Origin: Methylomonas rosea
Lineage (GTDB): Bacteria > Pseudomonadota > Gammaproteobacteria > Methylococcales > Methylomonadaceae
Assembly (NCBI RefSeq): GCF_024505055.1
Contig: NZ_JANIBL010000018.1
Coordinates: 1 to 64,000, forward strand
Direction of reading: 5' to 3'
Length of the DNA: 64,000 bases
Below are positions 34,034 through 42,573 of this stretch, in pieces. Positions within the stretch are counted from its first letter, which is position 1. Every line of letters starts with the position of its first letter. A program made the translations under genes and the position numbers. The notes beneath the pieces were generated by a model. That model searched no databases, was not told the origin of the DNA, and saw nothing but the letters and a program-made list of their open reading frames with translations.

Positions 34034-34468
34034 ATGACCTCAGAGAACCCAGTGTTATGTCCCAGCGCGCAGCCGGAATGGGAAGGTGCCCAAGTCATCG
34101 GCGTGATGACCGGCACTGCGGATAAGCCGGAAATGGCGTATCTGAGTGCCCCGCAACCGGTGACCGAGCAATTGCTCGAATTGGCAGGTCCGGTCAGTCC
34201 GGCGGAAGTGTTTCGTTTCTCCGCGCCTTGCGCCTGCACAGGTTGCGGGCACTATGCGGAGGCGGAATCCAAATGCCGGCTGGCCGAAAAAGTCGTGCGT
34301 TTCACGCCGACAGTCACCGAGCAATTGCCGGTGTGCGCGATTCGTGCCGATTGCCGGTGGTGGCAACAGGAAGGCCGCTCGGCGTGTTTTAGATGTCCGC
34401 AAGTGGTGACCAATAACCTCAAGCCGACCGAAGACATGCGGCGAGCGGCCGACTACGGCGTTCTCTGA
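34034..34468 (+). CDS. Cysteine-rich protein between peptide and exporter genes
   Basis: 144 residues from the ATG at 34034, eight bases after the stop of peptide 2; the frame is open 18 codons upstream, overlapping the peptide gene. Nine cysteines: C9, then C66, C68, C71, C81 (CxCx2Cx9C) and C101, C107, C118, C121 (Cx5Cx10Cx2C), with CRWW and EGRSACFRCPQVV blocks. Two four-cysteine sets suggest two metal sites, either zinc or iron-sulfur. No signal peptide, so it is cytoplasmic. I cannot name the family. Its position between precursor and exporter genes suggests precursor modification, chaperoning or a regulatory role. Confidence 0.7.
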   Translation: MTSENPVLCPSAQPEWEGAQVIGVMTGTADKPEMAYLSAPQPVTEQLLELAGPVSPAEVFRFSAPCACTGCGHYAEAESKCRLAEKVVRFTPTVTEQLPVCAIRADCRWWQQEGRSACFRCPQVVTNNLKPTEDMRRAADYGVL

Positions 34469-34513
34469 GGATTTTGGTCACAATGTCAAAAATGGTGAGA
34501 AGGAAATGGCGTT

Positions 34514-35761
34514 ATGAAACATGAGTTATTTCGACAACAAGCCTTGGACTTTAAAAAAGACAAGCCCTTAGGGGAGGTTATTCACGTGGAATCCTTGTCG
34601 TTTTCCTTTCTCACCGCTTTAGCCGTCAGCAGCGCTTTGCTGCTGGTCGCCTTTGCCTTTTGGGGCGAATATACCCGTAAATCTCATGTAAACGGTTATT
34701 TGTCGCCGAGCATGGGTTTGATTAAGGTCTATGCGCCGCAGGCCGGCACCCTGATCGAAAAACACGTGCGTGAAGGGCAAGCCGTTAAAGCCGGCGACAC
34801 TTTGTTCGTATTATCGACAGAGATAAGTTCGCGGGAAACCCCGCAAGCCCAGGCGGCGGCGATTGAGCAATTGAAACAGCGCCGGGAAAGCCTGGAAACC
34901 GAGCTGGTGAAACAGGAGCAAATTGACCAGATTCAATACCGCTCCGTGTTGGATAGATTGCATGGGATGCAACGCGAATTACAACAAGTGAATAGCGAGA
35001 TAGCCACCCAGCAGCAGCGTCTGGCCGGTGCCGGCGCGACCTCGCAGCGCTATCAGCAACTTTTGACCACGAAATTTGTTTCGGCAGTGCAAGCGCAGCA
35101 AAAACAAGACGAATGGCTGGATCACCAAGCCAAATTGCAAGCCCTGCAACGCGTGCAAATGACTTTGCAGCGCGACATCCGCTCCGCACAGCTGGAAGCA
35201 GACAGCAGCCAGATGAAATTCAAAAACCAGCGCGCCGCCATCGAGCGCAATATTTCGACCTTGTCGCAAAATATTACCGAATCCGAATCGCGCCGCAACA
35301 TCGTGATTACCGCGCCGCACGACGGCACCGTCACCACGATCCTGGCCGAGCAGGGGCAAAACGCCACGACCGCTAACCCCTTGCTGTCCATTCTGCCGCT
35401 AGGCGCCAAGTTGCAAGCCCAACTATTGGTGCCGTCCAGCGCGGTGGGCTTTGTCGAACAGGGACAGACCGTGTCGGTGCGTTATCAAGCCTTTCCGTAT
35501 CAACGTTTCGGCAGTCATCAAGGCCGCATCGTCGAAATCGCCAAAACCTTGATTACCCCCAAAGAAGCCGATTTGCCGGTGACTTTGCAAGAGCCGGTTT
35601 ATCGGGTGACCGTGGAAATCGATAAACAAGCGGTGCAAGCCTATCGCCAGGATATTCCTCTGCAATCCGGCATGCTGCTGGACGCGGACATCTGGCTGGA
35701 TCATCGCCGCTTGATCGAATGGGTGTTCGATCCCCTTTACAGCATTTTAGGACGGGTTTAG
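34514..35761 (+). CDS. HlyD-family periplasmic adaptor for peptide export
   Basis: 415 residues. Short cytoplasmic N-terminus, one membrane helix (about 30-50), a lipoyl-like segment (YAPQAGTLIEKHVREGQAVKAG, read in parts about 73-95), long coiled-coil hairpin (about 110-260, with heptad LEAD-type patterns) and a second lipoyl half (VITAPHDGTVTTI), then the beta-barrel domain (about 300-400). This is the membrane-fusion protein of a type I bacteriocin exporter of the CvaA kind. Its stop is 2 bases before the next start. No TolC-type outer-membrane channel is in the window, so a genome-encoded one must be used. Confidence 0.88.
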   Translation: MKHELFRQQALDFKKDKPLGEVIHVESLSFSFLTALAVSSALLLVAFAFWGEYTRKSHVNGYLSPSMGLIKVYAPQAGTLIEKHVREGQAVKAGDTLFVLSTEISSRETPQAQAAAIEQLKQRRESLETELVKQEQIDQIQYRSVLDRLHGMQRELQQVNSEIATQQQRLAGAGATSQRYQQLLTTKFVSAVQAQQKQDEWLDHQAKLQALQRVQMTLQRDIRSAQLEADSSQMKFKNQRAAIERNISTLSQNITESESRRNIVITAPHDGTVTTILAEQGQNATTANPLLSILPLGAKLQAQLLVPSSAVGFVEQGQTVSVRYQAFPYQRFGSHQGRIVEIAKTLITPKEADLPVTLQEPVYRVTVEIDKQAVQAYRQDIPLQSGMLLDADIWLDHRRLIEWVFDPLYSILGRV

Positions 35762-35763
35762 CC

Positions 35764-37887
35764 ATGGCTATGCAACATATCCTCGATTTTTCCGGCCGCA
35801 GAAAAACCCCGCTTATCCTGCAAACCGAAGCGGCCGAATGCGGCCTGGCTTGCCTGGCGATGGTGGCCAATTTTCATGGGCACCGGGTAGATTTAGCCAG
35901 TCTGCGGCAGAAGTTTTCTCTGTCGCTGAAAGGCTCGACACTGAATCATCTGATCCAGATCGCCAACCAATTGCACTTGGGTTCGCGCCCGGTACGGGTG
36001 GATTTAAACGAACTGAGCAAACTTAGCCTGCCGGCTATTTTGCATTGGGATTTTAATCATTTCGTGGTGTTGACCCAGGTCAAGCGCGGCGTGGCGACGA
36101 TACTCGATCCGGCCAAAGGCACCGTACATGTTCCCTATACCGAAGTCTCCAAACATTTCACCGGTATTGCCCTGGAATTGCAGCCCACCCAAGCGTTTAC
36201 TGCAAAAACCGAACGTCAACAAATCAAACTATCCCGCCTGATCGGCCAGTTGAATGGTGCCTCAAGCGCTACCTTGCAAATCATTTTATTGGCGGCAGCC
36301 ATAGAAGTGTTTGCAATCGTAGCGCCTTTTTTTATGCAACTGGTAGTCGATAACGCGGTGGTTGCTCGGGATACCAATTTACTGACGGTGCTGGGTTTGG
36401 GGTTCTTACTGCTGGCCTTGATTCAGATCGGCATCACCGCGCTGCGCTCCTGGGTGGTGCTGGTGCTAAGTACTTCGGTTAATTTGCAGATGATGAGTAA
36501 TCTGTTCGGGCATTTGTTGCAGTTGCCGATGAATTTTTTCGAGAAGCGTCACTTAGGCGACATCGTCTCGCGCTTCGAATCGTTGAACGTGATTCAAAGA
36601 ACCTTAACCACCAGTTTTCTGGAAGCGATCATCGACGGGGTAATGGCGCTGGTGACCTTGGGCATGATGCTGGTGTACAGCTGGAAACTGGCGGCCATCG
36701 TCAGTCTGGCCGCGCTGCTGTACGGCCTGTTACGCTTGGTGTCGTTCGCGCCGCTACGTAGCGCCAGCGAAGAACAAATCCTGCGCGCCGCCAAGCAGCA
36801 AACCAATCTCCTGGAGACCGTGCGCGGCATGCAGAGCGTCAAGTTATTCAACCGCCAGTTGCAACGCCGGCACGGCTATCAAAATTTGATGGTCGATCAT
36901 TTTAACGCCGGCATCCGTGTGCAAAAACTCAATATCATTTACCGCGCGCTGAACAGTCTGTTGTTTGGCGTGGAAAACATAGCGGTGATCTGGCTCGGCG
37001 CCTTGTTTATTTTGGATGGTGGCTTTTCGGTGGGGATGCTGTTTGCCTTCATGTCCTTTAAAGATCAATTCACCCACCGGGTGGGTAGCTTCATCGAAAA
37101 AGGTATCGAATTCAAAATGCTGGGTTTGCATACCGAAAGGGTCGCCGATATTGCTTTGGCGGAACCTGAGCAAGAGCATTGCAGCGGTGCCAGACAAGAT
37201 CAGCTCCCGGCATCGATCCAAATCCGCAATCTGGATTTCAGTTACGCCCCGTCCGAGCCGCCCGTGCTGAAAAATCTGAACCTGGATTTTGCCGAAGGTG
37301 AGTCGGTGGCGATCATCGGTCCGTCCGGTTACGGCAAAACCACGCTGGCCAAACTGATTCTGGGTTTGTTACAGCCTAGTGCCGGCGAGATCCTGATCGG
37401 CGGTGTGCGCTTAAATCGCATCGACAGCCACGATTATCGCAATATGGTGGCGGCGGTAATGCAGGAAGATCAATTGTTCGCCGGCTCGATTGCCGACAAT
37501 ATCTGCTTCTTCGATCCGGAACCCGATCACGCCTGGATCGAAACCTGTGCCCAGTTGGCGGCAGTGCACCAGGACGTCATGACCATGCCCATGGCCTACA
37601 ACACGCTGATCGGCGACATGGGGACGGTGCTGTCCGGCGGCCAAAAACAACGGGTGTTGTTGGCTCGGGCTTTATACAAACGTCCAAAAATTCTGGTGCT
37701 GGACGAAGCTACCAGCCACTTGGATGTGGCCCGCGAAAAGTTAGTGAACGGCGCGGTCCAGCAGCTAAAACTGACTCGCATCATTATCGCCCATCGCCCG
37801 GAAACCATCGCTTCCGTGGATAGGGTGATTGATTTGCAGGCCATCGCCGCACTTAGCGACAAGCATTTTGTGTCGCAGGCTGCTTAG
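35764..37887 (+). CDS. C39-peptidase ABC transporter (bacteriocin exporter)
   Basis: 707 residues. The N-terminal C39 protease (about 15-140) has Q20, C26 (AAECGLACLAMVANFHG), H99 and D115, all the catalytic residues. The ABC membrane domain (about 160-440) is followed by the ATPase domain with Walker A GPSGYGKTT, signature LSGGQKQRVLLARAL and Walker B ILVLDEATSHLD. It cuts leaders after the double glycine and exports the core across the inner membrane. I chose the ATG at 35764, just after the adaptor stop, over 35719, which overlaps that gene. It is expected to act on the two upstream peptides. Confidence 0.9.
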   Translation: MAMQHILDFSGRRKTPLILQTEAAECGLACLAMVANFHGHRVDLASLRQKFSLSLKGSTLNHLIQIANQLHLGSRPVRVDLNELSKLSLPAILHWDFNHFVVLTQVKRGVATILDPAKGTVHVPYTEVSKHFTGIALELQPTQAFTAKTERQQIKLSRLIGQLNGASSATLQIILLAAAIEVFAIVAPFFMQLVVDNAVVARDTNLLTVLGLGFLLLALIQIGITALRSWVVLVLSTSVNLQMMSNLFGHLLQLPMNFFEKRHLGDIVSRFESLNVIQRTLTTSFLEAIIDGVMALVTLGMMLVYSWKLAAIVSLAALLYGLLRLVSFAPLRSASEEQILRAAKQQTNLLETVRGMQSVKLFNRQLQRRHGYQNLMVDHFNAGIRVQKLNIIYRALNSLLFGVENIAVIWLGALFILDGGFSVGMLFAFMSFKDQFTHRVGSFIEKGIEFKMLGLHTERVADIALAEPEQEHCSGARQDQLPASIQIRNLDFSYAPSEPPVLKNLNLDFAEGESVAIIGPSGYGKTTLAKLILGLLQPSAGEILIGGVRLNRIDSHDYRNMVAAVMQEDQLFAGSIADNICFFDPEPDHAWIETCAQLAAVHQDVMTMPMAYNTLIGDMGTVLSGGQKQRVLLARALYKRPKILVLDEATSHLDVAREKLVNGAVQQLKLTRIIIAHRPETIASVDRVIDLQAIAALSDKHFVSQAA

Positions 37888-37926
37888 ATTTTGACAGACA
37901 GTAAACGCTCTTCAATCAGGAGAGGA

Positions 37927-37948
37927 AGCCTGCGGATAACGCTTCCGC
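37927..37948 (+). terminator. Hairpin after the exporter gene
   Basis: CTGCGGA/TCCGCAG, 7 bp, with a 7-base loop, 40 bases after the exporter stop. No T-tract follows; the small secreted protein gene 60 bases on may still be read from the same transcript at reduced level. Confidence 0.35.
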
Positions 37949-38009
37949 AGTCTCAAATCAATCAAATCAGGTTTTGCTTCCAACCCTGTTAAATTTGAGG
38001 AATGCTGTT

Positions 38010-38372
38010 ATGAATACGCTTAAATCGATAGTCTCCGCAGTGACAATGACTCTAATCTGCGCGACGGCTGTTGCCGCGCCCGCTGACATTAACAAAATCT
38101 TCAGCAAGCTGCCGTCGATTACCCAGTATGAACGCACTTGTTTGCTGTCGTCCGCGACAGCCGCCGAGTTAAAGGCTTGTATTGCCAATATGCCCAATAC
38201 CGAATACTACAGCAGAGTCAGGGCAAAAAGTTTAAGTCGTCTGGATCAATTGAATACCATAGCGGCGGATTTGAACGCCAGCCCCGACTTGACGCCGATG
38301 GAAAAATTCTGCCTGTTTACTTCAACACCAGCCTGCATGGATGCCTGTATCCAGGGCTGGGTGTGCCCGTAA
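38010..38372 (+). CDS. Small secreted Cys-containing protein after the exporter
   Basis: 120 residues from the ATG at 38010, with GAGGAATG ahead of it. Signal peptide (about 1-24, cleavage after AVAA). The mature 96 residues contain two matching blocks: YERTCLLSSATAAELKACI and MEKFCLFTSTPACMDACI, both of the shape C-L-x-S/T...A-C-I, plus a C-terminal cysteine (WVCP). This indicates an internal duplication with disulfides. No family recognised. It may be an immunity protein or a co-exported factor of the bacteriocin cluster, or unrelated. Confidence 0.6.
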   Translation: MNTLKSIVSAVTMTLICATAVAAPADINKIFSKLPSITQYERTCLLSSATAAELKACIANMPNTEYYSRVRAKSLSRLDQLNTIAADLNASPDLTPMEKFCLFTSTPACMDACIQGWVCP

Positions 38373-38467
38373 TGGTTCTTGCGGTTGTTAATAATCCCGG
38401 TCCCTAAGCAAGTCGGATTCGTTATAAAATCCTCGTCAAACTTTTACACATTTTACGACCGGATTTT

Positions 38468-38812
38468 ATGAGTAACGCCATTGAAACGCACGCTGCCGAC
38501 GATATTTTTTCCGAAGCTTTCTTATTGGGTAATCTGGGCGCTCCGTTTATTCTGGGAATGGCGGTCGGCTATTTTGCCAAAAAAATGCTGCGGACGGCCT
38601 TATTCGTCGGCGGGGCCATTGTGTCGATTCTGTTCCTTGCCGAATATTACGACCTGATCAACATCAACAATATGGCCTTGGAAAATGCAGCTAACTCAGC
38701 CGCTGAGGTTGCCAAGGAATCCGGCAGTTTCTTGTTGGACCGGCTGGCGGTATTTACCAGTCGGGGCGTTAGCGGCGCGGGCGGCTTTTTTGTGGGATTT
38801 AAACTTGGGTAA
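38468..38812 (+). CDS. FUN14-like small membrane protein
   Basis: 114 residues with hydrophobic segments at about residues 17-35 (LLGNLGAPFILGMAVGYF) and 42-60 (RTALFVGGAIVSILFLAEY), and a Gly-rich C-terminus (GAGGFFVGFKLG). The pattern of Gly-rich hydrophobic blocks and the final G-F-x-x-G-F-x-x-G recalls bacterial FUN14-domain proteins; the match is from memory and moderate. Function in bacteria is not established. It stands alone and is followed by a strong palindrome. Confidence 0.55.
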   Translation: MSNAIETHAADDIFSEAFLLGNLGAPFILGMAVGYFAKKMLRTALFVGGAIVSILFLAEYYDLININNMALENAANSAAEVAKESGSFLLDRLAVFTSRGVSGAGGFFVGFKLG

Positions 38813-38906
38813 AGCGGATTTTTGCGTTGCCGTTTGTTTAGCTTGGGTCGTTCGCATCAAATTATCTATCGTTTTGCCCGTCCATCAGAGTGTTTTCGCC
38901 TAAATT

Positions 38907-38938
38907 CATAGTTCCCACGTTAGGTCGTGGGAACTATG
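38907..38938. repeat. Perfect 13-bp palindrome (GTTCCCACG-type)
   Basis: CATAGTTCCCACG, a six-base loop, then the exact complement. It lies between the FUN14-like gene and the convergent collar-protein gene, so it may act as a terminator for both. It also resembles the dispersed GTTCCCACG...CGTGGGAAC palindromes known from several gammaproteobacterial genomes (from memory). Confidence 0.6.
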
Positions 38939-39003
38939 CCTGTTGGGAACACTTCTTCAGACTATCTGCCAATTCACAGGGCAGACTTATACGATTCCAG
39001 CTG

Positions 39004-39666
39004 TTAATTTCGGCTAGGAAAAATGCCTTGTGTGGCGACACAGTATTTGACACCCAAAACAGGCGAGCGGATATACAGGGGCTGGCTTCCACCCGAAATG
39101 CCAACCGTGGTCGTTGCCGATGCGGAAGCGCTGATGGCACCTGGGTCTAGCGACGCATTAGGTGTTGCATTCGAATAGAGATTATCTCTGGATGCCGAAG
39201 TCGCCAACACTTTCCCGGAGGGATTGGTGGTGTTGCCGGCAGTACTCACCGCATTAATTGAAGCCGATATGAGCACGTTGGTTTGGGCTGTGTGGTTGTG
39301 CGCGGGCATTTGGGATGGGAGGATGGTGACAAACTCCGAACCGGTTTCTTCGCCGACCTGGATAGGCGATAGCCCCGGACCTTGCCCGTCACCAATCGGC
39401 GAACGGCCGCGCAGGTCGGGCAACGCGAAGGTCTGCACCCCATCACCGCCATACTGCGTGCCTAATAAGGAAAACAAGGCGGTATTCTGCTGAATGCTCA
39501 GGGTCTGTCCGGCGGCTTCTAAATAACCGCGTGGGCAGAAATTATAGGTAAACGTGCAAATCTCTCCCAGAAAGGGGTCGGAGCCGCAAGCCGAGGCTGA
39601 TACCGGTAATCCGGTGATAGCGATCATGGCCAGTTTCAAGAGTGGTTTGTTGAATGATTTTGACAT
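39004..39666 (-). CDS. Exported tail-collar domain protein (MdpB-like)
   Basis: 220 residues. A signal peptide (about 1-26, cleavage after ASA) is unusual for this fold. The collar domain follows: FCPRGYLEAAGQTLSIQQNTALFSLLGTQYGGDGVQTFALPDLRG, recognisable in pieces (QNTALFSLLGTQYGGDG; FALPDLRGRSPIGDGQGPGL). The central part is Ser/Ala/Asn-rich, and the C-terminus has a KYCVATQGIFP ending typical of microcystin-dependent proteins. Phage collar relatives sit at tail fibres; here an exported cell-associated or surface protein is likely. No phage gene is nearby, so a prophage is not supported. Confidence 0.78.
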   Translation of the reverse strand: MSKSFNKPLLKLAMIAITGLPVSASACGSDPFLGEICTFTYNFCPRGYLEAAGQTLSIQQNTALFSLLGTQYGGDGVQTFALPDLRGRSPIGDGQGPGLSPIQVGEETGSEFVTILPSQMPAHNHTAQTNVLISASINAVSTAGNTTNPSGKVLATSASRDNLYSNATPNASLDPGAISASASATTTVGISGGSQPLYIRSPVLGVKYCVATQGIFPSRN

Positions 39667-39693
39667 GTTGAGTACCTTTAAATTGAATTGAAA

Positions 39694-40644
39694 TTAATTG
39701 AAAGCGTGGTGACGACGTCTGCTGCTGATGACTGAGACCATGCCGATAACCAACAGCCAAAGCGTTTCCGGCTCCGGCACCGTGTTATTGGTTTGCTTGG
39801 TGACAGAATCGACTGTAATCAGGCTGGAGGCATTAATCGAAAACCTGCCGGAATCTGCGCCACCAAATATTCTTAGATCGGGGTTGCTGTCGCCAAAGTT
39901 GATTAAATCGCCTGGGTTCAGCAGAAAGGACAACAGTAGGGTACCGACGTCGGATACAAGGCCGCCTTTACCAGTACCTATATCGGTATTCGGATCGCTA
40001 GGTATGCGTTTTTCGTTGCCGCGAACGGGATCCGAGATAATCTTGGAAAATGCCAGTTCGGTGCCATCCGCTTTGTAAAAAGCAATCAAGGATTGCGCGA
40101 ATTCAGCATCATTGTTTAACGGCGGTGTGTCAGTGGCTTCGACCTGATGGCTGAATTGGAATTGCAGGTTCACTACAAAGCTATCAACGGCCGATTTGTT
40201 TTCAATCGAAAAGGTATAGTCGCCGAACAGGGGGCTGATGCCCGACGGCTCGGTGCCGCCAGTGCCGCTTGCACTTAAGTTGATGCCAAAGCCGTCGCCG
40301 ATCTGGCTTAAGGTGCCTGACAACGGATCAGGACCCGTGACCGTGGAGCCAAACAGCGTGGTCGTGGAAGTAGAGCCGGCGATAATGCTGGTCAGCGAAC
40401 CCGCTTGGGTAGCGTTTACAGGATCGGCCGGGGAGCCGGAACTATCAAACTCCGCCGAGCCGCGAATCACAATATTGCTATCAAAAGTAGCCGCCCATGC
40501 AGACCCTGTCTGCGCACCCAGTAACAATGTCATCGCCAATGCAGCACTGGAAAGCCTGCCGCCATGGTTTGTCGATTTAGACGTGATTGAGGGTACGGTC
40601 TTGAAATCGCTATCGAAGCGCTTTTTAAATTTAATTGATTCCAT
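39694..40644 (-). CDS. PEP-CTERM sorting domain protein
   Basis: 316 residues. The long N-terminus precedes a signal (SSAALAMTLLLGAQTGSAWA). The C-terminus has the exosortase sorting tail VPEPETLWLLVIGMVSVIS followed by a basic RRRHH, the PEP-CTERM tripartite signal, here with a PEPE start. The body (about 50-285) is a beta-rich adhesin or matrix-type domain with no family I can name. GAGG lies upstream of the ATG. It would be anchored and processed by an exosortase encoded elsewhere. It shares the strand with the collar protein (28-base gap), suggesting co-transcription. Confidence 0.8.
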   Translation of the reverse strand: MESIKFKKRFDSDFKTVPSITSKSTNHGGRLSSAALAMTLLLGAQTGSAWAATFDSNIVIRGSAEFDSSGSPADPVNATQAGSLTSIIAGSTSTTTLFGSTVTGPDPLSGTLSQIGDGFGINLSASGTGGTEPSGISPLFGDYTFSIENKSAVDSFVVNLQFQFSHQVEATDTPPLNNDAEFAQSLIAFYKADGTELAFSKIISDPVRGNEKRIPSDPNTDIGTGKGGLVSDVGTLLLSFLLNPGDLINFGDSNPDLRIFGGADSGRFSINASSLITVDSVTKQTNNTVPEPETLWLLVIGMVSVISSRRRHHAFN

Positions 40645-41225
40645 CTTGATACCTCTTTATTTGATTAGATTTGGCGGATTATTAATTGCATTAATTATTA
40701 AAAAAAATATTTGTGCTTAATAGTTTGTCGCGTAAAAACTACAGGCAGCTAGTAACTATTTAACGACAGTCAATTGAAAGATTATTTCTCTGTATACCAA
40801 ATGCCATTTTCTGAGTTTTGAAATTAAGTTAATTAGCTGTTTTCTGTTTATAGTTAAAAAAATGTATTACACGAATTAATAGCCAATTCTTATGCCAGTT
40901 ATTGATGGCATGCGAAAAATTAACGTATCGTTATGTTTTTTAATAAGTTTTATGGAGGTATGTGTCGGCGAGAGACAACATGCATGAGTACCATGGAATC
41001 GTTTCGGCACGATATGTCGCGTGAAATACGAAATATCGTTTTTATGTCGGGAAGGGGGATGACTTATTGGATAGCTCGATAGAGCTAGGGTTTGAAAGGT
41101 GTAAGAAAAACTTTGTTTTTCGCGGGCCGGAATATAGTTTGTTGAGTTTGCAGCTCATGGTTGGTGAGTATTACTCAATTCCGTAAACCCATCTTCCGTA
41201 TTAAGATTGGACTATCAAATCGGCG
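40645..41225. other. AT-rich intergenic region upstream of the PEP-CTERM gene
   Basis: About 580 bases without a gene. The bases nearest 40645 are strongly AT-rich and likely hold the PEP-CTERM promoter (minus strand). A perfect 6-bp hairpin TAGCTC/GAGCTA lies at 41072-41087. No recognised riboswitch, tRNA or small RNA. Confidence 0.4.
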
Positions 41226-42506
41226 TTAGCCGCGTAATTTTATAGCTTGTTTCGCGTGCCGTTTTTGCAGCCAACGAATCACGCCGGTGATATACAACAC
41301 CGGGCAAGCCAAACCCGCCAGCAATACCAAAATCCGTCCCGGCCAGCCGAAAGCGTGGCCGCTATGCAAGGGCCATTGCCAATCGTAAAAGACATCGGCG
41401 TTCGAGCCGGTGCCGGAGTCGTAGACTTTCAGAATTTCGCCGCTGTACTGATCGACGGCAAAATCCCGATAGCCGACAAATTGGCTCAATTCCGCGACGT
41501 CTCGTTTCATCACCCTAAACACATCCAGCCTGTCCTTCGGTGCATTCAGCATCCACAGTCGGCCCGCAGGGTAATATTGCTGCACTATTGATTCCACCTG
41601 CCCTAAGCTAATCGTCTGTTGTCCAGCTTTAGGTGGGGCACTATCAATTGTTTCCGGAATGCCGTTGTACGCATTCGGGCGAGTGATAGCCGAGAACGGT
41701 TTGAGCAGCACGTCTATTCGATCCGGCATCGTCATGTAGATGCCGGAAAACAACACCGGCAATAACACGATACTGACATAGAAACCGACGGTTTTATGCA
41801 GATCGAAGTTGAACCTGATTGCTCCCGCGCGGCGCTTGAAAGTCATGGCTTGCCTAAATTTACCGGTCAACGGCCACCAGACGATTAACCCGGTCAATAC
41901 CGATACAATGGATAATGCACCGAGAATCGAGACGATAGTGCCGCCGGTTTTACCCAGCAACAAACACCAATGCAACTGCATAATGAAACTGACCAAAGGC
42001 CGGCCCCAATATCGATCTTTGGGATGCCAGAGCTGTAAACCCTTGACTTGGGCGGTATAGGGGTCGACGAAGATATAGTAGCCGTCGCCACTGTTCGTTT
42101 TACTGTCGTCCCTGACAAAATACAAAAATTTGTAAGCCACTTCGGCGTTTCGTGGGTAGTACACCTTAAAAAAAAGACTATCTGGCGGTTTGGCGTTTTC
42201 CGCCGCGGCGACGATGTCATCTAAAGAGCGTATATGTCGTTGTTCTTCGGCAGGTAAGGAAACGACAGACAACTCCGGGTTCAATATTTCCTGCAATTCC
42301 TGATAAAACACCAGTATGCCGCCGGTCAGACCGACGACCGCTAAAAGCAATCCGGCGCTTAAACCCAGATAAAGATGCACGGCCAACCATCGTTTGCGGC
42401 GGGCTTTTAGAATCGTTAAACGTCGAGCCGGGCTTGGTTGGGCGGTAAACTTTGTAAGGAGGATAAACTCTCGAGGGCTTGTTTCATGGCTACTCATAAA
42501 AACCAC
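41226..42506 (-). CDS. PepSY-TM domain iron-uptake-associated membrane protein
   Basis: 426 residues of the PiuB/PepSY_TM type. Four membrane helices: about 40-65 (HLYLGLSAGLLLAVVGLTGGIL), about 190-215, 240-262 and 385-410. Periplasmic loops carry PepSY-like blocks (DGYYIFVDPYTAQV and YRDFAVDQYSGEI). A conserved His-rich arrangement (LHWCLLLG, DLHKTVGFY, LHSGHAFGWPG) suggests heme or metal contact, and members are thought to reduce ferric siderophores. It lies 67 bases downstream of the TonB receptor on the same strand. The in-frame ATG at 42497 is an alternative start. Confidence 0.85.
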   Translation of the reverse strand: MVFMSSHETSPREFILLTKFTAQPSPARRLTILKARRKRWLAVHLYLGLSAGLLLAVVGLTGGILVFYQELQEILNPELSVVSLPAEEQRHIRSLDDIVAAAENAKPPDSLFFKVYYPRNAEVAYKFLYFVRDDSKTNSGDGYYIFVDPYTAQVKGLQLWHPKDRYWGRPLVSFIMQLHWCLLLGKTGGTIVSILGALSIVSVLTGLIVWWPLTGKFRQAMTFKRRAGAIRFNFDLHKTVGFYVSIVLLPVLFSGIYMTMPDRIDVLLKPFSAITRPNAYNGIPETIDSAPPKAGQQTISLGQVESIVQQYYPAGRLWMLNAPKDRLDVFRVMKRDVAELSQFVGYRDFAVDQYSGEILKVYDSGTGSNADVFYDWQWPLHSGHAFGWPGRILVLLAGLACPVLYITGVIRWLQKRHAKQAIKLRG

Positions 42507-42573
42507 TTTGGCTATACACGGCGGGTTTGTAGGATAGAGCGGGAAGGCATCCTGCCCGTCTCAATTCGCATGC

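Noticed and set aside
39004-39666. Prophage remnant
   Set aside because: Only a collar domain with a signal peptide; no other phage gene nearby.
40645-41225. Possible riboswitch upstream of the PEP-CTERM gene
   Set aside because: No conserved core of known riboswitch classes was found and the gene function suggests no ligand.
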